A DNA stretch of 20,049 bases from Treponema sp. Its GTDB lineage: Bacteria; Spirochaetota; Spirochaetia; Treponematales; Breznakiellaceae. The translations under genes were made by a program, and so were the position numbers. A model generated the notes under the pieces. It did not search any database, had not been told where the DNA came from, and saw only the letters and a list, made by a program, of their open reading frames with translations. Positions 15,431 through 20,049 of this stretch are shown one piece after another (the first letter of the stretch is position 1; each line of letters opens with the position of its first letter). The stretch is from contig JAITON010000070.1 of the NCBI GenBank assembly GCA_031289935.1, positions 1 through 20,049 of the forward strand, read 5' to 3'.

Positions 15431-16809
15431 AGAAACACTGATAGGCCGGCCTGAAAAAGACCGATAAAGGCCCCCAAAATTGCCCCAAAAATATTAATCC
15501 ACTTGAGCTGATTAGCCATCACGTCCAGAACGATCCGTTCCACCTTGATCATATCCAGAGAATCAACCCGGTCGCTCACCAGGGTCCGTACGTTGATAGT
15601 CTTGAGGAGCCCGTCAATCTGGACATCTACCAGAGCCAAGAGCTTGTCGCAGATAAATCCGTCGAGCCGGACCTTCCTTGCCGCATCCAGAGTCAGGATT
15701 TCCCCCCAGCGGAGTTCCCCGTACCGGTCGAGGAAGCGTTCCAGGGCGGGCCGCAGACTGCCCTCCCCTCCGCCTCCGGCGGCCCTGGCGATGAATTCCT
15801 GTATCTTTCCGGCCAGGCTTGCAGGGCTTATCGCCGGGAGCCGTCTGAAGATCTCTTCCAGGGGCCGGTCCGTAAAGGACATCACCAGGTCGGTGATAAA
15901 GGGCTTAAATTGAGCCGCCCGGTCCCCCACCGCAAAATCCCGGACAAAGCCCTCTACATGGGCGATGAGCTTTTGCCGGGTTTCCTTTTCCGTAAGCAAG
16001 CTATGAACCTGGCCGATCAAATCATCAATAATCTCCGGCATCCGGTCGTGGAGAGTCCGGTCGTACTGAGCCGCAGAGACAAAGAAACGCTGAAAGACCG
16101 AGAGCTTAAGCATGGCGTTTTGCAGGAAAACCCGGCCCTGGGTCTCAAGTTCCCCGTGAATTTCCGGTTTGTTGAGGAATTCCACCACCCAGGCGGCGAT
16201 CTTGGAATAGGATTCGTCCAGCAGACGGCCCAAAAAGCCGGGCAGTTTGGGGAGATTGGTCCCCAGGACCTCATCAAGCAGCGCCGGAAGCCCTTCCCGG
16301 AGCTTTTCCGTGGCCTCGCCGCCCAGAATATCCCTCAGGCTCGAGTTCCCCAGCCGGGAACCCGTCTCCATGATCGCCCGAAGAAGCTCCTCCAGGAGCC
16401 CTTCAAAGGCTGGGGAACGGAGCAGGCTCCGAAGCAAGTCCGGAAGGAGCTTTCCCAGGGTATCGTCCCCCGGCTCTTCCCCAGGCCGAAGCCGCCCCAG
16501 AGGCGTGTCCAGGATCCGTCCGGAAAGGTCCCCCATCGCCTTCTGGATACTCTCCCGCACATCCTCCCGAAAGAGCCGTTCCCGGAGAATCTCCGGGGTC
16601 AGAAGTTCCCGCTCCACCATGCGGCCGATATTATCCGCCAGCTTGTGCCGCTGCCGGGGCAGAATCCCCGGGGTAAAGGGCAGACGGATACCGAAGACCC
16701 GCACTTCCTTGAGGGGCCGGAAGAGCATCTTGATGGCCACCGCATTGGTCACATAACCGATAATTGCCCCGGCCAGAGGCGGGACGAGCCAAAGGAGGAT
16801 ATTATTCAT
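15424..16809 (-). CDS. DUF445-family membrane protein
   Basis: 461 residues of the DUF445 type (YheB/YjiN-like), function unknown. The N-terminus is a membrane segment (about 3-25) leading into the family signature GYVTNAVAIKMLFRP (18-32), then FTPGILPRQRHKLADNIG (45-62). The middle is mostly amphipathic helix with charged stretches, and the protein ends in a second membrane segment with small residues (about 438-460). Both ends membrane-bound with a large soluble middle is usual for the family. Its ATG overlaps the stop codon of the upstream lipoprotein gene (ATGA, 4-bp), so the two are likely translated together. The 3' end overlaps the convergent 14813 gene by 7 bp. Confidence 0.88.
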   Translation of the reverse strand: MNNILLWLVPPLAGAIIGYVTNAVAIKMLFRPLKEVRVFGIRLPFTPGILPRQRHKLADNIGRMVERELLTPEILRERLFREDVRESIQKAMGDLSGRILDTPLGRLRPGEEPGDDTLGKLLPDLLRSLLRSPAFEGLLEELLRAIMETGSRLGNSSLRDILGGEATEKLREGLPALLDEVLGTNLPKLPGFLGRLLDESYSKIAAWVVEFLNKPEIHGELETQGRVFLQNAMLKLSVFQRFFVSAAQYDRTLHDRMPEIIDDLIGQVHSLLTEKETRQKLIAHVEGFVRDFAVGDRAAQFKPFITDLVMSFTDRPLEEIFRRLPAISPASLAGKIQEFIARAAGGGGEGSLRPALERFLDRYGELRWGEILTLDAARKVRLDGFICDKLLALVDVQIDGLLKTINVRTLVSDRVDSLDMIKVERIVLDVMANQLKWINIFGAILGAFIGLFQAGLSVFLQ

Positions 16810-17201
16810 CTTGCAAGATTCTTCGCTGCGGTCTTGGCCTGAGCTTCGCTGTCATAGACGCGGATCACCGTTTCCGAAAGCCAGCCCTGGTACTGGCCCC
16901 CCACCAGGACCCAGGACTCGACCGCCTCCCCGGCGCTGACGGAGCGCCGTTCCAGAACCTCTACCACGGCTCCCCGCCTGAGGTAACCCAGGGAAGGGCC
17001 CGTCTGCCGGGGTTCCTCCGAGACCGGGGTATAGGAGGCATCGATTACCCCGTAACCGATCACGGCCCGGGAAAGGACCGGCGTTTCCGGGGGCTCCAGC
17101 TCAATAACGTCCGATTCCCCGGAACAAGAGCTTGCCGCCAGTATCAGAAAAAAAATGAGGGGAAACCCTTGACGTTGTGCCGCAAAAAAGCCGATTTTCA
17201 T
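16806..17201 (-). CDS. Putative lipoprotein with SH3-like domain
   Basis: 131 residues. Residues 1-25 form a signal peptide ending LAASS-C26, a relaxed spirochaetal-type lipobox, so the protein is probably lipidated and envelope-bound. Residues about 45-118 look like a bacterial SH3-like fold: an early GYGVID strand, GYLRRGAVVEVLERR, SWVLVGG and YQGWLSETVIRVYD. A basic/alanine-rich tail follows. Such domains often bind peptidoglycan or proteins; the ligand here is unknown. It is translationally coupled to the DUF445 gene (4-bp ATGA overlap). Its start lies only 3 bp from the divergent omptin gene. The nearest purine-rich site (AGGGG) is about 14 bases upstream of the ATG, too far for a normal ribosome binding site. 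Confidence 0.75.
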   Translation of the reverse strand: MKIGFFAAQRQGFPLIFFLILAASSCSGESDVIELEPPETPVLSRAVIGYGVIDASYTPVSEEPRQTGPSLGYLRRGAVVEVLERRSVSAGEAVESWVLVGGQYQGWLSETVIRVYDSEAQAKTAAKNLAR

Positions 17202-17215
17202 AGTATGGATACTAT
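17200..17215. promoter_or_regulatory. Perfect dyad spanning two divergent start codons
   Basis: ATAGTAT-GG-ATACTAT is a perfect 7-bp inverted repeat centred between the lipoprotein ATG (17201-17199, minus) and the omptin ATG (17205-17207, plus). It contains TATACT/ATAGTAT elements resembling -10 boxes on both strands. With three bases between the genes, at least one transcript must begin inside the other gene or be leaderless. Confidence 0.5.
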
Positions 17216-18257
17216 ACCCCTAAAGAGATTTTTCGTCAGCCTCTTGTGTCCGCTTCTTTTCAGTCTTTCTCCCCAGGCAGCGGCGGAGCCGGTTATCGCC
17301 TTTCCTTTTGGGAACTATCCCTATACCCTTTCGATAGACGCTATGGGAGGAATGCTCTGGGGGCAGGCTGAGGAACTGGTCTATATACAAGGGCCTGAGG
17401 ATACTAATTATTATACCTTGAGCCAGCTGCTCTGGGATATAAAACCTCTTTTTTATGCAGGATTCAGTCTTCGCTATGGGCTGGATAATCCTCTGGAAAA
17501 AATTGGTTTATTTGGGGAACTCAGCATAAATTTTGGCTTTTCGGGGACAAAAACAGGCCGCATGGAGGACCGGGACTGGATGGCTCCGAATCATCAGCTT
17601 TCTCATTTTTCCCAACATTTCAATATTACCCAGGGGGCCATGTTCCTGGACGCCGGGCTGGGACTTTCCTTCCCTTTGGTGCAGTTCATGGCCTTAAGCG
17701 CCGGCCTTCAATTTTCTTATATGTATTTTGATTGGGACGCTGTTGATGGATATCTACAGCATGCCACAAGTTCAACTAGTTATGCGGTCTGGGATGAATC
17801 AATTCCCAAAAAATATCATTTTGGGCCCTCCATCAGCTATTCACAAACCTGGTTTATTCTTGCACCGAAGGTTTCCATATATATTCCCCTGGCGCAAACT
17901 CTTTTTTCCTTTAGGCTTGACTTTAGCATAGGGCCTGTGCTCTACATGACGGCGCGGGACATCCATCATGCCCATTTCAGAGGCGGCCTTCCCGCCGATA
18001 GCGAATATATTGATATGATTTATAGCGGCCTTTTTCTGGAACCACGGGGGGCCTTTAACTTTTCTCCCGCAGACAAAATCGGTCTATCATTGTTTATCGC
18101 CTGGAGGTATATCCAGGGCTCCATGGGAACAACCTCTAGCCGTTCCAGCGCTCAAAGCTCCAATCCGAATGACGGAGCATTCGTTGAAACTAAGACACCT
18201 CCAGGCGCCGGGTTCCAGGCTCTGAATGTGGGCATCTCATTGCAGCTTCAGTTTTAA
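17205..18257 (+). CDS. Omptin-family outer-membrane protease homolog
   Basis: 350 residues with a signal peptide (1-27, cleavage near AAA-EP) and a beta-barrel ending in the aromatic tail ISLQLQF. Several OmpT/Pla landmarks occur in order: E-x-VY-IQG (57-63), TLSQLLWDIK (71-80, compare KVSQLDWK in OmpT), MEDRDWM (120-126) aligning with MVDQDWM, whose two aspartates (D122, D124 here) are catalytic in OmpT, then ISYSQTWFILAPKV (210-223) and ARDIHHAHF (250-258) at the place of the Asp-His dyad. D252/H254 have the right D-x-H spacing but the alignment is ambiguous there. It is longer than OmpT. Base composition is clearly AT-richer than its neighbours (25/60 G+C at 17461-17520, 24/60 at 17701-17760). 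The ATG at 17205 gives the proper signal peptide but no clear ribosome binding site. Its 3' end overlaps the convergent Nudix gene by 21 bp. Confidence 0.82.
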   Translation: MDTIPLKRFFVSLLCPLLFSLSPQAAAEPVIAFPFGNYPYTLSIDAMGGMLWGQAEELVYIQGPEDTNYYTLSQLLWDIKPLFYAGFSLRYGLDNPLEKIGLFGELSINFGFSGTKTGRMEDRDWMAPNHQLSHFSQHFNITQGAMFLDAGLGLSFPLVQFMALSAGLQFSYMYFDWDAVDGYLQHATSSTSYAVWDESIPKKYHFGPSISYSQTWFILAPKVSIYIPLAQTLFSFRLDFSIGPVLYMTARDIHHAHFRGGLPADSEYIDMIYSGLFLEPRGAFNFSPADKIGLSLFIAWRYIQGSMGTTSSRSSAQSSNPNDGAFVETKTPPGAGFQALNVGISLQLQF

Positions 18258-18626
18258 TTCCGCCAGCAGCCCCTGGTCAGAGCCGGCGAAATCCAGCCCC
18301 CCCAGCTCCTCAAGACTTGCCCAGCGCAACTCGGAGTGTTCCCTCAACCGCAGCGCTTCATCGCCCAGAAATACCCGGTAGGCATACAAAAGCCGCTCCT
18401 GCCCCTTATGGATAAAGGATGATGAGGCCAGAAGCTCCCCGGCCTGGATACTTACACCGAATTCCTCCCCGAATTCCCGGACCAGGGCCTCCTCGCAGGA
18501 TTCCCCGGGCTCCACCTTGCCGCCGGGGAACTCCCACTTTTCCCCCAGATCGCCGCCGGGAAGCCGCCGGGCAATTAAGACCTGCCTCTCCCGGAGAGCT
18601 ATCCCCGCAACGGAAACCGCAGCCAT
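18237..18626 (-). CDS. mutT: MutT-type Nudix hydrolase
   Basis: 129 residues, the same length as E. coli MutT. The full Nudix box G-x5-E-x7-R-E-U-x-E-E-x-G-U is present at residues 36-58 (G36, E42, R50-E51, E54-E55, G57), preceded by KWEFPGGKVEPGE. The family cleaves nucleoside diphosphates linked to another moiety. The short form and WEFPGGKxE context fit the MutT/CTP-pyrophosphohydrolase group that removes oxidised dGTP, but substrate cannot be read from the sequence. It starts 3 bp after the stop codon of the upstream membrane-protein gene and has no ribosome binding site of its own in that gap, so translation is probably coupled. The 3' end overlaps the convergent omptin gene by 21 bp. 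Confidence 0.9.
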   Translation of the reverse strand: MAAVSVAGIALRERQVLIARRLPGGDLGEKWEFPGGKVEPGESCEEALVREFGEEFGVSIQAGELLASSSFIHKGQERLLYAYRVFLGDEALRLREHSELRWASLEELGGLDFAGSDQGLLAELKLKLQ

Positions 18627-18629
18627 GAT

Positions 18630-19034
18630 CTAGAGGAGGAGCAGACCGGGGAAGAGGAAGTGCAGAAGCGCCGCCCCTATGGCCGTAAAACCCAGCCAGC
18701 GCTTGTTCTTCTGGAAGAACTCTCCGGTCTTTTCAACCCGTTCCGAAGGCAGGGTCGTCTTACTCCGGTAAAAATCGAAGATCAGGGAGAATCCAGAAGC
18801 CAGCCCTGCCAGGGCAGGGATAATATCTCCCACCACGGGCACGTCCGTGGAAGAGAGGAGCCGGAGGAGCCCCATGACCGCCGTGAGAAGCCCCAGGACA
18901 AAGCGAAAGTTCCCGTTGGAGGGGTCCAGCCGGAAAGAAGCAAGCGTATCCGGCTCTTCCCGGTCTTTGTCGGTTACCAGGATAAAGCCCGTAACCGCGT
19001 TCAAAAGGATCGATAAAAAGTAAAACTGCATCAT
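18630..19034 (-). CDS. Small four-helix membrane protein, unknown function
   Basis: 134 residues, not assigned to a family. Four hydrophobic segments are visible: about 3-20, 43-61, 67-86 and 112-134. A charged, proline-containing loop (21-42) and a basic loop (88-111, KTTLPSERVEKTGEFFQKNK) separate them. The start is a tandem ATG-ATG; no ribosome binding site precedes it, and a TATACT box 9 bases upstream suggests a leaderless or nearly leaderless transcript. It is followed after 3 bp by the Nudix gene. Nothing in the sequence connects the two functions beyond the shared transcript. Confidence 0.7.
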   Translation of the reverse strand: MMQFYFLSILLNAVTGFILVTDKDREEPDTLASFRLDPSNGNFRFVLGLLTAVMGLLRLLSSTDVPVVGDIIPALAGLASGFSLIFDFYRSKTTLPSERVEKTGEFFQKNKRWLGFTAIGAALLHFLFPGLLLL

Positions 19035-19037
19035 TGT

Positions 19038-19060
19038 GGCTATAGTATAGCCTATTTAGG
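19038..19060 (-). promoter_or_regulatory. Promoter-like palindrome before the membrane-protein gene
   Basis: GGCTATA-G-TATAGCC (19038-19052) is a perfect 7-bp dyad with a one-base centre, and CCTA-TT-TAGG (19051-19060) is a second small dyad overlapping its edge. On the minus strand it holds TATACT (19049-19044), a good -10 box, nine bases before the first ATG, with AT-rich DNA further upstream. The -35 match is poor. A repressor bound to the palindrome would cover the -10 box. Confidence 0.5.
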
Positions 19061-19080
19061 CAAGTTCGAAAAGGGGAAAA

Positions 19081-19123
19081 AGCTTCAAAAATACGGATTT
19101 TTACAAAAAAAGTTTGAAAAGCT
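19081..19123. other. AT-rich inverted repeat between MFS and membrane-protein genes
   Basis: AGCTTCAAA (19081-19089) pairs with TTTGAAAAGCT (19113-19123) apart from a 2-base bulge, and a smaller AAAAAT-ACGG-ATTTTT (19087-19102) lies inside. It is 40-80 bp beyond the MFS stop on the minus strand and could serve as its transcript end, or as an AT-rich upstream element for the next gene. GCCTC-A-GAGGC (19128-19138) lies nearer the MFS stop. Confidence 0.4.
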
Positions 19124-19165
19124 CCGCGCCTCTGAGGCTAAGGACAAATAAGTTACCGAACCAGT

Positions 19166-20049
19166 CTAATGAACCTTCTTTCGAAGAAATCCGGCCGAAA
19201 AAAACGCCAGGATAAAGACGGCTGATGCGGCGAAAAAGGCCAGAGCAATACTATAGTCTGCAAGCAGAGAGAGCGTGAGCATGCCCATAATACCGGTAAC
19301 GCTATAGAAGGACGATAAGGTGGAAAGCGTTGTAGCCTTGCTCTCCCCGGGAATCGCTTTATACAGATACCCGTCGGTCAATACGGAAAACAGAACCCAA
19401 GCAGAAGCGTGTAAGGCAAAAGTGAAAGCGGAAAGCCACCAGAGCTGCAACCATGCCGATAGGCTTACGAAAACGGCGGAGCCCAGAAGCGCCAGCCCAA
19501 AATACTTTTGAGTGTTTACACGGGTTCTTAAGCTTCGGGCAATGATACCGGCGGCCAGGGTTCCCAGTCTGATGAATACCCAGGCATAACCCAGGATCCA
19601 CACCAAATGTTCATTTTGCTTTTCCAGAAAGAGGGGCTGCCAAAGATTATCTATTCCCGAAACAGCAATAAAACCAATACCCATGGGAAGTATTAATGCC
19701 CATTGCCCGGCGCCGTTACTCTTGAAAAACCCCAGCGTTACCTTTACTATTTCTTTCATGTTCGGGATATATGGTGCCATATTTGTTTCGCCTGCGGCAG
19801 ATGGTTCAGGCTTGCCGGGAATGGGGATGAGCATCAGGACCGAGAGTACAACCAGCGCGGCCGCGATACGGTATCCTGCGGCCATATCCTGGGCGCCTAT
19901 AATGGCGCCCAGAAAACCGGCGCTGATGCCCGCGATACTACCCAGTATAATATTGTTAGAAAATAATCTGACATGCTCATCCTGGGCATTGTCCTTTTGC
20001 AGACGCCCGATATACCAGGCGGAAAAGGAACCGGTAGAACAGGCAGATG
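19166..20049 (-). CDS. MFS transporter (N-terminus cut by window)
   Basis: The minus-strand frame stays open from the stop at 19166 to the window edge (about 294 residues). It does not begin at the internal ATG at 19885, because the upstream 54 codons continue a transporter-like sequence (ACSTGSFSAWYIGRL, then a membrane helix). About eight to nine membrane helices can be seen: helix pairs at the start of the fragment, a hydrophilic central loop (KPEPSAAGETN), then six helices of the C-terminal half, which fits the second part of a 12-helix major facilitator. The STGSFSAW segment matches the position where MFS proteins often have SGT-x-x-A-W. The substrate is unknown. Composition is lower in G+C (27/60 at 19561-19620) than the thiI-mutS side. 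Confidence 0.8.
   Translation of the reverse strand, partial: SACSTGSFSAWYIGRLQKDNAQDEHVRLFSNNIILGSIAGISAGFLGAIIGAQDMAAGYRIAAALVVLSVLMLIPIPGKPEPSAAGETNMAPYIPNMKEIVKVTLGFFKSNGAGQWALILPMGIGFIAVSGIDNLWQPLFLEKQNEHLVWILGYAWVFIRLGTLAAGIIARSLRTRVNTQKYFGLALLGSAVFVSLSAWLQLWWLSAFTFALHASAWVLFSVLTDGYLYKAIPGESKATTLSTLSSFYSVTGIMGMLTLSLLADYSIALAFFAASAVFILAFFSAGFLRKKVH

Noticed and set aside
15910..16842. 310-codon open frame antisense to the DUF445 gene
   Set aside because: Low-complexity basic and proline-rich translation opposite a clear family member.
16764..17204. Upstream extension of the omptin frame
   Set aside because: It is antisense to the lipoprotein gene and lacks a signal peptide; the ATG at 17205 gives a proper one.

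Overview
The window looks like a piece of a spirochaete chromosome from the Treponema lineage. The strongest evidence is the minus-strand block tamB - bamA - skp - mutS, which matches the order I recall for T. pallidum TP0325-TP0328. Relaxed lipobox and omptin-like proteins also fit. Most of the DNA is GC-rich (42/60 G+C at 16441-16500), which would suit a free-living or termite-gut relative better than T. pallidum, but the species cannot be fixed from sequence alone.

Layout. At 1-2297 (+) a cysteine desulfurase, truncated by the window edge, overlaps a rhodanese-less thiI: a sulfur relay for tRNA 4-thiouridine and possibly thiamine. At 2298-2749, between convergent genes, lies a non-coding block of hairpins and a seven-unit array of ~23-bp dyads. 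At 14516-2750 (-) a compact run, probably one operon, reads tamB, bamA, skp, mutS, comF. It joins outer-membrane biogenesis (lipid transport, beta-barrel insertion, periplasmic chaperone) to mismatch repair and a ComF-type phosphoribosyltransferase.

From 14517 to 14812, in the divergent gap upstream of tamB, there is a frameshifted remnant of the 5' end of a thymidylate kinase gene (tmk). It is followed by an unrecognised secreted protein (14813-15430, +). A DUF445 membrane protein and an SH3-like lipoprotein form a translationally coupled pair (17201-15424, -). An AT-richer omptin-family outer-membrane protease gene (17205-18257, +) starts only 3 bp from the divergent lipoprotein start, with a perfect dyad over both start codons. 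A four-helix membrane protein and a MutT-type Nudix hydrolase follow (19034-18237, -). The window closes with the C-terminal part of an MFS transporter (-).

Common thread: much of the window concerns the cell envelope (TamB, BamA, Skp, omptin, lipoprotein, DUF445, MFS), with two nucleotide/DNA-fidelity genes (mutS, mutT-like) embedded. The points most worth a second look are the dyad array, the tmk remnant, the divergent omptin/lipoprotein start region and the tandem repeats inside TamB.
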